From Candidatus Rhabdochlamydia oedothoracis (GTDB lineage: Bacteria > Chlamydiota > Chlamydiia > Chlamydiales > Rhabdochlamydiaceae), in NCBI RefSeq assembly GCF_019453995.1, contig NZ_CP075587.1, forward strand, positions 1,302,001 to 1,366,000: a DNA stretch of 64,000 bases. The letters run 5' to 3'. The position numbers and the translations under genes were made by a program. Shown here piece by piece: positions 49,152 to 59,529 of the stretch (positions are counted from its first letter, which is position 1; every line of letters begins with the position of its first letter). The notes under the pieces are model-generated. The model was not told the DNA's origin and did no database searches. It saw only the letters and a list, made by a program, of their open reading frames with translations.

Positions 49152-49940
49152 TTAAATTCTTAGATGCTCCCATTCATACAAAAAATTCGGTTTTTTTGCA
49201 CAGTTCAAATTACTAATGGTAGTTCCTGTTGAATTTGGATGAAGGAAAGAGCTTACTTGTAGGCTAATTTGATGAGCTGCAGCTAAGATAATGCAGCGAG
49301 GGTGTAAAATTTTACTTTGATTTTCTGCTAATTCTAATGCTTTCTCATAGGAAATATTTTTTAACAGTTCTGCTTCAGGATAAGTTTTTGGGTCCATGGA
49401 ATAAATTCCCTCTACATCTTTATAGAATTGAACCATCTTACAAGAAAGTGCAATGGCAAGCGCAACAGCTGTTATATCAGAACCACCCCTACCTAAAGTT
49501 GTAATCTCTTTATTTTTACTAATTCCTTGAAAACCAGCTACGATCACCACTTTGCCAGATTCTAATTCCTTGGATAATCGCTCTTTATTCACATAGATAA
49601 TCTTTGCATTTACATGGCATGAGGAAGTAATAATACCAGCCTGTTCTCCCGTTAGGCTAATAGCCTCTATCCCTTCTTTATGAAGAGCCATTGCTAGAAG
49701 AGTCATGCTAAAGACCTCCCCTGTAGAAACAAGCATATCTAGCTCTCTTAAAGGGGGTCTGGAATCTATTTTCTTAGCCACTTGAAGGAGTTGATCGGTC
49801 ACGCCTTGCATTGCGCTCACTACAACGCAAACAGAGTGAGAGCTTAGTTTGGCTTTTATCATTTTACTAATACGATAAAAAGATCCCAAATCGGCTAAAG
49901 CAGCCCCTCCAAATTTTAAAACAATTTTTTTCATAATCAT
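49152..49940 (-). CDS. lysC: Aspartate kinase, catalytic domain only
   Basis: A 262-aa kinase phosphorylating aspartate, the first step to diaminopimelate, lysine, threonine and methionine. It shows KKIVLKFGGAALADLGSF, VVVSAMQGVTDQLLQV, ELDMLVSTGEVFSMTLLAMA, TTLGRGGSDITAVALA and FYKDVEGIYSMDPKTYPEA. The usual C-terminal ACT domains (~150 residues) that mediate feedback inhibition are absent; the protein ends soon after HPNSTGTTI. The next gene begins just outside its stop. The upstream region holds an old IS30, so a native promoter may have been lost. Confidence 0.88.
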   Translation of the reverse strand: MIMKKIVLKFGGAALADLGSFYRISKMIKAKLSSHSVCVVVSAMQGVTDQLLQVAKKIDSRPPLRELDMLVSTGEVFSMTLLAMALHKEGIEAISLTGEQAGIITSSCHVNAKIIYVNKERLSKELESGKVVIVAGFQGISKNKEITTLGRGGSDITAVALAIALSCKMVQFYKDVEGIYSMDPKTYPEAELLKNISYEKALELAENQSKILHPRCIILAAAHQISLQVSSFLHPNSTGTTISNLNCAKKPNFLYEWEHLRI

Positions 49941-49979
49941 CTATAAGCTTAAATTTTTAAGAAGATTCATTTTAACTAA

Positions 49980-51411
49980 GGCCCTTTCAACCTCGAAGTG
50001 CACAAAAAAGAACATATAAATACTTGAAAAAACATCTATTGTGCACCCGAGCATAGCATGTTTGTAGATAATCTCCTAAACACTTCTAGTGGAGTTTTGA
50101 AGTTGAGAGCCTTTCTAGGTCTGTTATTTAGTATAAGTTTCCACCCTTTCCATATCCTTGGAAGTCGTATCTAAAAAGCTTTGTGTTTTAGGAAAATATT
50201 GCCTAACTAGTCCGTTTGTATGCTCATTTAAGCCTCTTTCCCAAGAATGGTAGGGCAGAAGTCTGTCTCTAGCTCGAAACTAACCATTTAGTGATAGACA
50301 AATTCTTTTCCGTTGTCTGCTGTTAATGTGTGTACAAAATCTTTGATAGGTTTAAGTTGTTCAATTAACGCTTGACTTACTTCCTCTGCAGTTTTATGAG
50401 AAACTTTGGCGAGCTTAATTTAGCTTGGAAGTTCTTTCTACCATTGATACAATTACGCCTTTATGTCCTGCCCCTATGACTGTATCTAGTTCCCAGTCTC
50501 CTAAACGAGCCTTTTTTTCTACAATACAAGGCCGTTGCTTAATATCTATACGACCAGGGATGTTCCCTCTTCCAGAAGTTCCCTTTCTCTGCTTGTTATA
50601 TTTTTTCCCTCGATGACGGAGCTCTCTATAAAGATGTCCTCCCTGTCGTTTATCTTTCCAGATATGATTATAGATGGTCTCATGACTAACATGTCTTTTA
50701 ATCCATCCGGATATCTGTATAGGGCTTTATTGCAACTTGATTTTTTCTTCAATACGGGTAACTATTTGAGGAGTCATTTTTTTATTGGGCTGAGAATTTT
50801 TTCTAAGAGCCTGTTTAAAATCTTTTCAAAAGTAGAGCAATAAAAGCGAGAACCACCATACTCAGGCTTGTATGTAGTTTTCTTTCGCAATTTTTCCATA
50901 GCCTGCGACATTTTTCTATCCACGCAAAAGAACGCTCTACAACCCATCTTTTGGAAATAACTGTAAAATTATGAAGTGTATTTCTTTTAGCTATTTCTAC
51001 TATACATCCTAATATCTCCTGCACGCTCTTTGCAAATTTTTCTCCAGAATATCCTCCATCTGCTAAAACACTTTTTACAACGAACAAATGGTTTTTATGT
51101 AGTGAAAATGCTTCTATGATGCCTTACTGAAAAGATTTTAAACAGGCTCTAAGAAATGCTTTTTCTTGAGCTTGCTGATGACGGTATCCTCGTTGCCCTT
51201 TATTTCTCTTAAGTTCGCTACTAATGAGCTAGATGTATCTCCTCTAGCTTGTAAAATATAAATCTGATATCTTTGGTCATAGATTAGGTGATGGTAGCCT
51301 TTAGGCAAGGTCTCTTTTTGTGTTTGATTGTTAAAAATCACAATAGAGATTCTTTCATCGCCTACCTATTCTTTTTTTTAATTCTTCTGTGCACTTCAAA
51401 CTTGAAAAGAC
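49980..51411 (-). mobile_element. Degraded IS30 with nested IS5 derivative
   Basis: The ends match IS30 (GGCCCTTTCAACCTCGAAGT left, AACTTGAAAAGAC right), but the transposase gene has several small indels (near 50133, 50256 and 50418) and a missing segment near 51230. A 343-bp IS5 derivative sits at 50807-51149. It is older than the complete IS30 copies. It separates lysC from rpsA. Confidence 0.88.
50807..51149 (-). mobile_element. Internally deleted IS5 derivative (343 bp)
   Basis: Both ends carry the IS5 terminal repeat (GAGCCTGTTTAAAATCTTTT and its complement) and are flanked by TAA on each side. The interior keeps only the last 90 codons of the transposase (VVKSVLADGGYSGEKFAK to LLLKRF), so it cannot move by itself. 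Confidence 0.88.
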
Positions 51412-51547
51412 ATAACATGCAATAGTTGACAATCTGATTTTACATCTCTCCCCTATCCAGAGAATGAAGGTGAAATTACGATTGATTTTATTACGAATCA
51501 TTTGATAGTCTTTCTCCTTATCAATAAAACGCAGGAGAAACCCTTAA

Positions 51548-53311
51548 ATGTCTAACAAAGAATTAAACGACTGGAACGTAAGTAACATCATCGATGATGC
51601 TGAGTTTCAAGAGGAAGAAGCCAAACAATTCAAAAATTTACTCAACAAAAAAGAGGAAATTGCCGGAAAAGGTTCCGTCGCGTTAATGAATACTGGTCAA
51701 ATTTTAATGGGTCAAATTGTAGAAATTACAAAAGACTTTGTGATCATAGATGTAGGGTTAAAATCTGAAGGACTTGTTCCAATCAATGAATTTTCTGACA
51801 CTGAAGAACTCGATGAAAACAGCTCCATTGAAGTGTATCTTGATCAGGCAGAAGGAGAAGATGGACAAATCGTACTTTCTCGAGAAAAAGCTCGTCGCCA
51901 AAGACAATGGGAGTACATTGTACATCATTGTAAAGAAGGCTCTATTGTCAAAGGAAAAGTCATTCGCAAAGTAAAAGGCGGTCTCATGGTGGATATTGGC
52001 ATGGAAGCTTTTTTACCAGGTTCTCAAATTGATAATAAACGCATTAAAAATCTCGATGAGTTTATTGGACAAAGCTATGACTTTAAGATCCTAAAAATCA
52101 ATACAGAGCGTAAAAATATCGTTGTGTCCCGCCGCGAAATTTTGGAAGAAGAGCGTATCTCACGTAAAGCAGAGCTTTTAGAAAATATTCACGAAAGGGA
52201 AATCTGCAAAGGCTGCGTAAAAAACATCACCGATTTTGGAGTCTTTTTAGATCTCGATGGCATCGATGGTCTACTACACATTACAGACATGACTTGGAAG
52301 AGAATTAAGCATCCCTCGGAGATGGTCTCTTTAGGACAAGAGCTAGAAGTAATCATCCTGCATGTCGATAAAGAAAAGGGGCGCGTTGCTTTAGGAATGA
52401 AGCAAAAAGAGACCAATCCTTGGGAAGAAATTGAAAAGAAGTACCCTTCAGGCACACGGGTAAGAGGCAAAATCGTTAACCTTGTTCCTTATGGGGCTTT
52501 TATCGAAATTGAACCAGGTATCGAAGGGCTCATTCACGTATCAGAAATGTCTTGGGTAAAAAATGTAACAGATCCTAGCGAAGTTGTGAATAAAGGAGAT
52601 GAAGTAGAAGCTATTGTTCTCTCTGTTCAAAAAGAAGAAGGAAAGATTTCTCTCGGGCTTAAGCAAACAGAGAAAAATCCATGGGACGATGTAGAAAAAA
52701 AATACCCTTGCGATTGCTGTGTGAATGCAGAAATTCGTAATTTGACCAATTATGGCGCTTTCGTAGAGCTAGAGCCAGGTGTAGATGGGTTAATTCACAT
52801 TTCTGATTTGAGCTGGATTAAAAAAGTGTCACATCCTTCAGAAGTGCTTAAGAAAGGTGATCGAGTAGATGCTGTGATTTTATCTGTAGACAAAGAGAGT
52901 AAGAAAATCACTCTTGGCTTAAAACAGCTAAGCAATAACCCTTGGGAGAGTATTGAAAAAACAATGCCTATTGGATCTTTAATTCAAGGAATTGTTACAA
53001 AAATCACAGCCTTTGGTGCTTTCATAGAGCTTTCTAACGGAATTGAAGCTCTAGTGCATGTAACAGAACTCTCCGATCAACCTTTTGGAAAAGTAGAAGA
53101 AGTGGTTAATAAAGGAGAAGAAATTACAGCTAAAGTAATTAAGCTTGATCCCGAACATAAAAAAATTGGCTTATCCATTAAAGAGTACTTAATTGATGAA
53201 AATAAATTTAACAGAGACGATATTGTCGTAGGAGGATCTAAAGCTTCTTCTCATGACAAAAAGCGTAAGAAAACCTCTTCAAAAGAACCTAATAACCACC
53301 CAGAAGAGTAA
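51548..53311 (+). CDS. rpsA: 30S ribosomal protein S1
   Basis: A 587-aa protein with six S1 RNA-binding repeats (from ~residue 50 to 560), for example [40 protein letters not shown] and [20 protein letters not shown]. It helps the ribosome bind mRNA. The C-terminal tail is Lys/Ser-rich. GCAGGAG lies upstream of the ATG. It leads the transcription/translation cluster rpsA-nusA-infB-rbfA-truB known from chlamydiae. Confidence 0.96.
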   Translation: MSNKELNDWNVSNIIDDAEFQEEEAKQFKNLLNKKEEIAGKGSVALMNTGQILMGQIVEITKDFVIIDVGLKSEGLVPINEFSDTEELDENSSIEVYLDQAEGEDGQIVLSREKARRQRQWEYIVHHCKEGSIVKGKVIRKVKGGLMVDIGMEAFLPGSQIDNKRIKNLDEFIGQSYDFKILKINTERKNIVVSRREILEEERISRKAELLENIHEREICKGCVKNITDFGVFLDLDGIDGLLHITDMTWKRIKHPSEMVSLGQELEVIILHVDKEKGRVALGMKQKETNPWEEIEKKYPSGTRVRGKIVNLVPYGAFIEIEPGIEGLIHVSEMSWVKNVTDPSEVVNKGDEVEAIVLSVQKEEGKISLGLKQTEKNPWDDVEKKYPCDCCVNAEIRNLTNYGAFVELEPGVDGLIHISDLSWIKKVSHPSEVLKKGDRVDAVILSVDKESKKITLGLKQLSNNPWESIEKTMPIGSLIQGIVTKITAFGAFIELSNGIEALVHVTELSDQPFGKVEEVVNKGEEITAKVIKLDPEHKKIGLSIKEYLIDENKFNRDDIVVGGSKASSHDKKRKKTSSKEPNNHPEE

Positions 53312-53316
53312 AAATA

Positions 53317-53357
53317 CAGCTCAGTACAAATTAAATTTTTTAATTTATGCTGAGCTG
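53317..53357 (+). terminator. Hairpin after rpsA
   Basis: CAGCTCAG (53317-53324) pairs with CTGAGCTG (53350-53357), with further A/T pairing inside. No T-run follows, so it could be an attenuator, a processing site or a weak terminator between rpsA and nusA. Confidence 0.5.
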
Positions 53358-53439
53358 ATATGTTTTATCTTAAACAACAAATGCTAACTCTGACTAATTA
53401 TTTAAGTCAAAAGTAAACACTAAGAGAAAAAGAGGCAAG

Positions 53440-54717
53440 ATGAACAAAGATCTAGTCGCAATCTTCGAATATCTTGAAAGAGAAAAAGGAATTAAACGAG
53501 ATGTAGTAATTTCTGCGATCGAAGAATCGCTATACGTGGCTGCTCGTAAAAGTATCCACGGCGGTTTGATTAATGTTTCTGTACAGGTTAACCCTAAGAC
53601 AGGAGATATTAATGTAATAGCCCAAAAAGAAGTAGTAGAGCTCGTTACTATTCCAGAAGAAGAGATCTCTCTTGCGGAAGCACGCGTGCTTCATCCCGAT
53701 TGTGAACTAGGACAGTTTGTTGACATTTCTGTTATTCCACAAAACTTTGGTAGAATTGCCGCACACACAGCAGGTCAAATCATCTCTCAAAAATTACGTC
53801 ATGCAGAAAGAGATGTGATTTATGAAGAATACCGTCATCGGATCAATGAAATTGTTTCAGGTACAGTGAAAAAAGTCATTAGAGAAAAAACCTTAATCAT
53901 TGATTTAGGAAAAGTTGAAGGTATTTTACCTAGCCGATTTTATCCAAAAACAGAAGAGTATAACTTAGGTGATCGAGTACAAGCCCTTCTATTTGAAGTA
54001 AGAGATACAGAAAATGGCGGAGCAGAAGTGATTTTATCTCGTAGCCACCCTGAATTTGTTGCACAATTGTTTTCACAAGAAGTCCCTGAAATTGCAGATG
54101 ATACAATTGTTATAGAAAAAATAGTGCGTGCAGCTGGCTATCGCACAAAGATTGCAGTTAGTTCCCAAGATCCAAAAGTAGATCCTGTTGGAGCTTGTGT
54201 AGGAGTACGTGGAAATCGCGTCAAAAATATCATACGCGAGCTAAATAATGAAAAAATTGACATCATCCCTTTTAACAGTGATGCCACCACCTTGCTTAAA
54301 TCCTCATTAGCACCGATAGAAATTAAGAAAATGATCGTTGATGAGCAAAGAAATGTCATCACTATCGTGATTAATGATGAAGATTATCCTGTAGCTCTTG
54401 GTAAAGGTGGAAGAAATGCCCGTTTAAACGGAGAGCTATGCGGCTCTGATCTACAAATACAAAAAATGAGCCATTACAAAGCTAATATGAATCTTGAGCA
54501 CGCACAAATGGCTTCTGCCGATGATCCAACTTTAGATGAGCCGCTTACCATTGAAGAAGTTAGCAGCAGAATGATTATAGAAAGCTTAATTAGTGCTGGG
54601 TATGATACTCCTCGAAAAGTGTTAAATGCAACACCTGAACAATTGGCAATTATACCGGAAATCAGTTTAGAAATGGCGGACAAAATTTTAGAAAAAATTC
54701 GCAAAAAAAGAGGTTAA
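53440..54717 (+). CDS. nusA: Transcription termination/antitermination factor NusA
   Basis: A 425-aa protein with N-terminal RNA-polymerase-binding domain (ALFEYLEREKGIKRDV-like start, VISAIEESLYVAARK), an S1 domain (~135-200, GTVKKVIREKTLIIDLGKVE), two KH domains (DPVGACVGVRGNRVKNIIRE, then PVALGKGGRNARLNGELCG) and a C-terminal helix-hairpin region (IIPEISLEMADKILEKIRKK). GAGG lies seven bases before the ATG. infB follows after three bases. Confidence 0.96.
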   Translation: MNKDLVAIFEYLEREKGIKRDVVISAIEESLYVAARKSIHGGLINVSVQVNPKTGDINVIAQKEVVELVTIPEEEISLAEARVLHPDCELGQFVDISVIPQNFGRIAAHTAGQIISQKLRHAERDVIYEEYRHRINEIVSGTVKKVIREKTLIIDLGKVEGILPSRFYPKTEEYNLGDRVQALLFEVRDTENGGAEVILSRSHPEFVAQLFSQEVPEIADDTIVIEKIVRAAGYRTKIAVSSQDPKVDPVGACVGVRGNRVKNIIRELNNEKIDIIPFNSDATTLLKSSLAPIEIKKMIVDEQRNVITIVINDEDYPVALGKGGRNARLNGELCGSDLQIQKMSHYKANMNLEHAQMASADDPTLDEPLTIEEVSSRMIIESLISAGYDTPRKVLNATPEQLAIIPEISLEMADKILEKIRKKRG

Positions 54718-54720
54718 GAG

Positions 54721-57168
54721 TTGGCCAAGAATTTAAAAATAAATATAAAAAACGCACAACTTGCAGAAGCTCTTAAGCTCACTCGAGAAAAAAAACCTGT
54801 GCTCCGAAAAAAAGAAGAGAAAAAAGAACCTTTATCGGTTGAATTATCCCCTACTCCCACGGTAGAAGCGCCATCTTTCTCTTCTTTAAAACCTACTCCT
54901 GCTGAGCAACTCACAAAGGGGAAACCTATTCAGCAGAAGCCTCCTGTTGTAAAAACAGAGTCCACTCATTCAACAGCTAAGCCAGAATATCGCCATAAAC
55001 CGCAACCGTTTAGAACAAATTTCCCTCCGCAACACCCCTCTTTTAGGCAAGATACAAGACCTAACACTCCATCTTCTTCTAGGCCTCCCTATCCCGCTCG
55101 AGCTGGATATCCGAGTGCTCTAAAAAGACCTCCTTTATCTAAAGATGTACCTATTCCAAAGGCTTCCGATGCTCCTAAAAAAGACTCTTTTAAACCAACA
55201 CCACGTGAATCGGAAGACAAAAATCAGCGTTCTAAAACAGCTCATGAAATACGGCCAGCCAAAAAATCACCGCAAAAAACATTTGATGCCCGTGATAGAA
55301 AAGGACTACGTGATGATTTAGACGATCAAGGCTGGAGGAGAAGGCGCCCTCATCATAAAATGCGTTCTCACAAGAAAGAAGAGGTTGTTATTAGGCCTAA
55401 AGAATTAAAGATTCACCTGCCTATTACTATAAAAGATCTTGCTTCTGAAATGAAACTTAAAGCATCTCAGCTCGTTGCTAAATTGTTTATGAAAGGGATT
55501 ATGCTCACTTTAAACGACTATCTAGATGATGAAACCACCATTCAATTATTAGGGCATGATTTTGACTGTGAAATCACCATTGATACAACAGAAGAAGATC
55601 GACTTCGAATTACTGATAAGACGATTAAACAAGAAATTCAAGCTAGTCAAACCGATGAATTGATTATTCGTCCCCCTGTAATTGCCTTTATGGGGCATGT
55701 AGATCATGGTAAAACCAGTTTAATCGATGCTATTCGCAAATCAAATATTGTCTCCTCAGAAGCCGGTGATATTACCCAACATATCGGAGCATTTAAGTGT
55801 CATACAGAATCAGGCGACATTACCATTTTAGACACACCAGGTCATGAAGCCTTTTCCTCTATGCGCGCCAGAGGAGCAGATGTAACAGACATCGTCGTTC
55901 TTGTCATTGCAGGTGATGAAGGGATAAAAGCTCAAACGGTAGAAGCCATCGATCAAGCTAAAGCAGCTGGCGTTCCTATTTTAGTAGCTATCAACAAATG
56001 TGATAAACCAAACTTTGACGCAGACAACATTTATCGTCAATTAGCAGATAAAGATTTGCTAACAGAAGCTTGGGGCGGACAGGTCATTACTGTAAATTGT
56101 TCGGCTGTGACAAAGCAAGGTATTAAAGAAATGCTCGAAATGTTAGCTCTTCAAGCAGAAGTTCTTGAGCTAAAAGCCAATCCTAAATCTAGAGCTCGAG
56201 GAACTGTGATTGAATCAGAAATGCACAAAGGGTTAGGTCCGGTTGCTACCGTGCTTGTGCAGAATGGCACCTTAAACTTAGGTGATGCTATCGTGTTTGC
56301 TCAACATTATGCAAGGGTTAAAACCATGCACAATGAACTCAAAAAAGAAATTACAACAGCAGGGCCCTCTTCTCCTGTAAAAATTACAGGTCTTTCTGGA
56401 CTGCCAGAAGCTGGTAGCGAATTTATTGTCGTTAAAAATGAAAAAGAAGCTATTGAAATTGCTCAAAAACGCTCTGAAGGACAACGTCATCACAATATGA
56501 TGCAACAACCTAAACGAGTTGGTTTAGAGAACTTTTTAGATAATTCAGTGCAAAAGAAAGTTCTTAATCTCATTTTACGTGCTGACGTGCAAGGCTCTGT
56601 TGAAGCATTAAAAAACTCTTTGTTAAAAATTCAGTCTAAAAAAATTGAATTAAATATTATCTCCGCAGCTGTTGGAGAGATCTCTGAATCAGACGTACAA
56701 CTAGCGCAAAATACAAAAGCGATGATTATCGGTTTTCATAGCCAAGTTGAGAGCCATGCAGAGAATTTAATCAAAACCTTAAAAGTAACGGTTAAGCTCT
56801 ATGATATTATCTATCATGCGGTTGATGAAGTAAGAGCTTTAATGCGGAGCATGTTAGATAAAATTCCTCAAGAGAACGATGTGGGCTCAGCAGAGGTAAA
56901 AGCGATATTCAAATCCTCTCATTTAGGTATCATTGCTGGTTGTATGGTAACCGATGGAACTATTAAGCGCTCTTCTCAGCTGCGCTTATTACGAGATGGG
57001 CAAGTCATTTGGAAAGGAACTATGCAATCTCTTAAAAGAGTAAAAGAAGATGTGCGTGAGGTTTCTAAAGGATATGAATGTGGGATTGTATTGCCAAACA
57101 ATAATGACATTAAAGTAGGAGATATATTCCAAGCTTATGAAATAACCTATTTAGACCAAGAGCTATAA
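54721..57168 (+). CDS. infB: Translation initiation factor IF-2
   Basis: An 815-aa GTPase. Residues 1-230 are Pro/Lys/Ser-rich and disordered; the GTPase domain holds [20 protein letters not shown] (G1), [20 protein letters not shown] (G3) and AINKCDKP (G4), followed by the IF-2 domains with [17 protein letters not shown]. It delivers initiator tRNA to the ribosome. The start is TTG at 54721, set by AGAGG seven bases upstream and the nusA stop directly before it. Confidence 0.96.
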   Translation: MAKNLKINIKNAQLAEALKLTREKKPVLRKKEEKKEPLSVELSPTPTVEAPSFSSLKPTPAEQLTKGKPIQQKPPVVKTESTHSTAKPEYRHKPQPFRTNFPPQHPSFRQDTRPNTPSSSRPPYPARAGYPSALKRPPLSKDVPIPKASDAPKKDSFKPTPRESEDKNQRSKTAHEIRPAKKSPQKTFDARDRKGLRDDLDDQGWRRRRPHHKMRSHKKEEVVIRPKELKIHLPITIKDLASEMKLKASQLVAKLFMKGIMLTLNDYLDDETTIQLLGHDFDCEITIDTTEEDRLRITDKTIKQEIQASQTDELIIRPPVIAFMGHVDHGKTSLIDAIRKSNIVSSEAGDITQHIGAFKCHTESGDITILDTPGHEAFSSMRARGADVTDIVVLVIAGDEGIKAQTVEAIDQAKAAGVPILVAINKCDKPNFDADNIYRQLADKDLLTEAWGGQVITVNCSAVTKQGIKEMLEMLALQAEVLELKANPKSRARGTVIESEMHKGLGPVATVLVQNGTLNLGDAIVFAQHYARVKTMHNELKKEITTAGPSSPVKITGLSGLPEAGSEFIVVKNEKEAIEIAQKRSEGQRHHNMMQQPKRVGLENFLDNSVQKKVLNLILRADVQGSVEALKNSLLKIQSKKIELNIISAAVGEISESDVQLAQNTKAMIIGFHSQVESHAENLIKTLKVTVKLYDIIYHAVDEVRALMRSMLDKIPQENDVGSAEVKAIFKSSHLGIIAGCMVTDGTIKRSSQLRLLRDGQVIWKGTMQSLKRVKEDVREVSKGYECGIVLPNNNDIKVGDIFQAYEITYLDQEL

Positions 57169-57169
57169 T

Positions 57170-57535
57170 ATGGCAAAAAATCGAGTTGCAAGGTTAAATT
57201 CTTTGCTAAAAGAGGTTATTTCAGAAGTAATTCGTGAAGATGTGGATAACCCGCATGTTAATCAATTTGTTTCTGTAACCCAAGTAGAAATCACCAGCGA
57301 TCTTCATCATGCTAAAGTATACATCAGTGTAATTGGAAATCAAAAGGTAAAAGAAGAAACCATTGAAGCCCTGCAATCTGCTGCAGGCTTCATTGCAGTT
57401 CATTCTTCTAAAAAAGTGGTTATGCGCTACTTCCCTAACCTTACCTTTAAGTTAGATACCTCTGTGGATAAACACGCGCGTATTGATGCCGTATTGGGAA
57501 AGATCCGAGAAGAACAAAAATCTCGTAAAAATTAA
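57170..57535 (+). CDS. rbfA: Ribosome-binding factor A
   Basis: A 121-aa KH-like protein that helps 16S rRNA maturation. It shows RVARLNSLLKEVISEVIRED, then FVSVTQVEITSDLHHAKVYI and RYFPNLTFKLDTSVDKHARI. It begins one base after the infB stop and its own stop overlaps the truB ATG (TAATG), so the cluster was one operon. Confidence 0.95.
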   Translation: MAKNRVARLNSLLKEVISEVIREDVDNPHVNQFVSVTQVEITSDLHHAKVYISVIGNQKVKEETIEALQSAAGFIAVHSSKKVVMRYFPNLTFKLDTSVDKHARIDAVLGKIREEQKSRKN

Positions 57536-57646
57536 TGCCTAATTTTGAAGGTATTTTGCCATTTAATAAACCCATTGGCAGAACCTCTTTTAACTTGGTA
57601 TCTAGCCTACATAAATTAACCAACAATAAAACCATCGGTCATGCAG
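57535..57646 (+). pseudogene. truB: tRNA pseudouridine synthase TruB, N-terminal stump
   Basis: The first 37 codons (PNFEGILPFNKPIGRTSFNL to KTIGHA) match TruB, then identity stops where an IS630-type gene begins. The catalytic motif GTLDP that should follow directly is missing. The C-terminal part lies at 59216-59512. Confidence 0.88.
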
Positions 57647-57751
57647 AAAGGCGTTACTATAAAACTTATTTAGAAGGTGGCAAAGAAGCATTGCTGAATT
57701 TGAACTATGCAGGAAAGGCATGCCGGCTTAATCAAGGCCAACTTAAACAAC

Positions 57752-58891
57752 GGCCCTTTCAACCTTGAAGTGCACAAAAAAGAACATATAAATACTTGAA
57801 AAAACATCTATTGTGCACCCGAGCATAGCATGTTTGTAGATAATCTCGTAAACACTTCTAGTGGAGTTTCGAAGTTGAGAGCCTTTCTAGGTCTGTTATT
57901 TAGTAAAGTTTCCACCCTTTCTATATCCTTGGAAGTCGTATCTAAAAAGCTTTGTGTTTTAGGAAAATATTGCCTAACTAGTCCGTTTGTATGCTCATTT
58001 AAGCCTCTTTCCCAAGAATGGTAGGGCGTTGCAAAGTAGAAGTCTGTCTCTAGCTCGAAACTAACCATTTGGTGATAGGCAAATTCTTTTCCGTTGTCTG
58101 CTGTTAATGTGTGTACAAAATCTTTGATAGGTTTAAGTTGTTCAATTAACGCTTGACTTACTTCCTCTGCAGTTTTATGAGAAACTTTGGCGAGCTTAGT
58201 TAGCTTGGAAGTTCTTTCTACCATTGATACAATTACGCCTTTATGTCCTGCCCCTATGACTGTATCTAGTTCCCAGTCTCCTAAACGAGTCTTTTTTTCT
58301 ACAATACAAGGCCGTTGCTTAATATCTATACGACCAGGCATGTTCCCTCTTCCAGAAGCTCCCTTTCTCTGCTTGTTATATTTTTTCCCTCGATGACGGA
58401 GCTCTCTATAAAGCTGTCCTCCCTGTCGTTTATCTTTCCAGATATGATTATAGATGGTCTCATGACTAACATGTTCTTTACCATGTCTTTTAAGCCATCC
58501 GGATATTTGTATAGGGCTCCATTGCAACTTGATTTTTTCTTCAATACGGGTAACTATTTGAGGAGTCATTTTTTTATTGGGCTGAGAATTTTTTCTAAGA
58601 AATGCTTTTTCTTGAGCTTGCTGATGACGGTATCCTCGTTGCCCTTTATTTCTCTTAAGTTCCCTACTAATAGTGCTATGATGAACTTTTAGAATGTTTG
58701 CTATTGAGCTAGATGTATCTCCTCTAGCTTTTAAAATATAAATCTGACATCTTTGGTCATAGGTTAGGTGATGGTAGCCTTTAGGCAAGGTCTCTCCTTG
58801 TGTTTGATTGTTAAAAATCACAATAGAGATTCTTTCATCGCCTGCCTATTCTTTTTTTAATTCTTCTGTGCACTTCAAACTTGAAAAGACT
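57752..58891 (-). mobile_element. Complete IS30-family element, copy D (1140 bp)
   Basis: Both terminal repeats intact and flanked by AAC (57749-57751 and 58892-58894). The target is an IS630-type gene within the truB ruin. Confidence 0.95.
57808..58821 (-). CDS. IS30-family transposase
   Basis: A 337-aa transposase with the same sequence as 4118-5131, GTG start, complete HTH and DDE motifs. The gene is probably active, and its identity with distant copies points to recent spread. Confidence 0.93.
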   Translation of the reverse strand: MIFNNQTQGETLPKGYHHLTYDQRCQIYILKARGDTSSSIANILKVHHSTISRELKRNKGQRGYRHQQAQEKAFLRKNSQPNKKMTPQIVTRIEEKIKLQWSPIQISGWLKRHGKEHVSHETIYNHIWKDKRQGGQLYRELRHRGKKYNKQRKGASGRGNMPGRIDIKQRPCIVEKKTRLGDWELDTVIGAGHKGVIVSMVERTSKLTKLAKVSHKTAEEVSQALIEQLKPIKDFVHTLTADNGKEFAYHQMVSFELETDFYFATPYHSWERGLNEHTNGLVRQYFPKTQSFLDTTSKDIERVETLLNNRPRKALNFETPLEVFTRLSTNMLCSGAQ

Positions 58892-59035
58892 AACTAAAAA
58901 TCTATGTAAAAGAAGAAGCTCCCAGTTCAGCTAAACAAGTTGTCAATTTTGCCAAAGACCACTTTGGAATATGTTATACACCATCAGCTATGGTTTCTTT
59001 ATTGCATCGGTTAAACTTTACCTATAAAAAGCCTA

Positions 59036-59212
59036 AGAGCCTGTTTAAAATCTTTTCAAAATTAGAGCAATAAAAGCAAGAAGCACCATATTCGGACTTG
59101 TATGTAGTTTTCTTTCATCTGCTAAAACATTTTTTACACCGAACAAATGGTTTTTATGTAGTGAAAATGCTTCTATACACCCATTTCTGTCAGTGATATT
59201 AGCGGTGGTAAT
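59036..59212 (-). mobile_element. IS5 (IS1031-like) remnant with internal deletion
   Basis: From the terminal repeat GAGCCTGTTTAAAATCTTTT at 59036, the minus strand gives HITTANITDRNGCIEAFSLH and KNHLFGVKNVLADE joined by deletion to RKLHTSPNMVLLAFIALILK. It borders the truB C-terminal piece. Confidence 0.8.
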
Positions 59213-59215
59213 GTG

Positions 59216-59512
59216 ATACGATTTAGCACGCAAAGGCATCTTCATCCCACGAGCCCCGTTACGGTTACCATCAAAATAGAACTTATTTCCTACATCTACC
59301 CTTACATACAGCTAAAGGTAGATTGTTCCAAAGGCACCTATATCCGCTCTTTAGCACATGATATAGGCATCCTTCTCGAATCAGGAGCCCATCTATCTCA
59401 GCTTAACAGAACAAAAAGCGGCCTCTTTCAGCTCATCCATTGCTGCGATGGAGAGCGTTTATTTGAAATAGGCTATAATTGGTCTGATTATTTACAAAGA
59501 AACAGCTTATAG
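59216..59512 (+). pseudogene. truB: tRNA pseudouridine synthase TruB, C-terminal piece
   Basis: Sequence YDLARKGIFIPRAP followed, after a one-base frameshift in a run of C at ~59253, by VTVTIKIELISYIYPYIQLK and VDCSKGTYIRSLAHDIGILL matches the TruB C-terminus. About 100 central residues including the catalytic Asp are missing. ribF, which follows truB in Chlamydia, is not here. Confidence 0.88.
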
Positions 59513-59529
59513 AGCTTCAGGTTTCAAGG

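Larger units (their letters stand above)
57647..59035 (+). pseudogene. IS630-type transposase N-terminus, split by IS30
   Basis: Two pieces, 57647-57751 (YYKTYLEGGKEALLNLNYAG, then LNQGQLKQ) and 58895-59035 (LKIYVKEEAPSSAKQVVNFA, GICYTPSAMVSLLHRLNFTY then KKP), rejoin in frame if the IS30 and one AAC are removed. They form the HTH/winged-helix N-terminus of an IS630-type transposase different from the other two in the window. The catalytic part is missing, replaced by IS5 sequence at 59036. Confidence 0.8.

Noticed and set aside
54714-54914. Minus-strand frame of 66 codons at the start of infB
   Set aside because: Shadow of the low-complexity N-terminus of IF-2.
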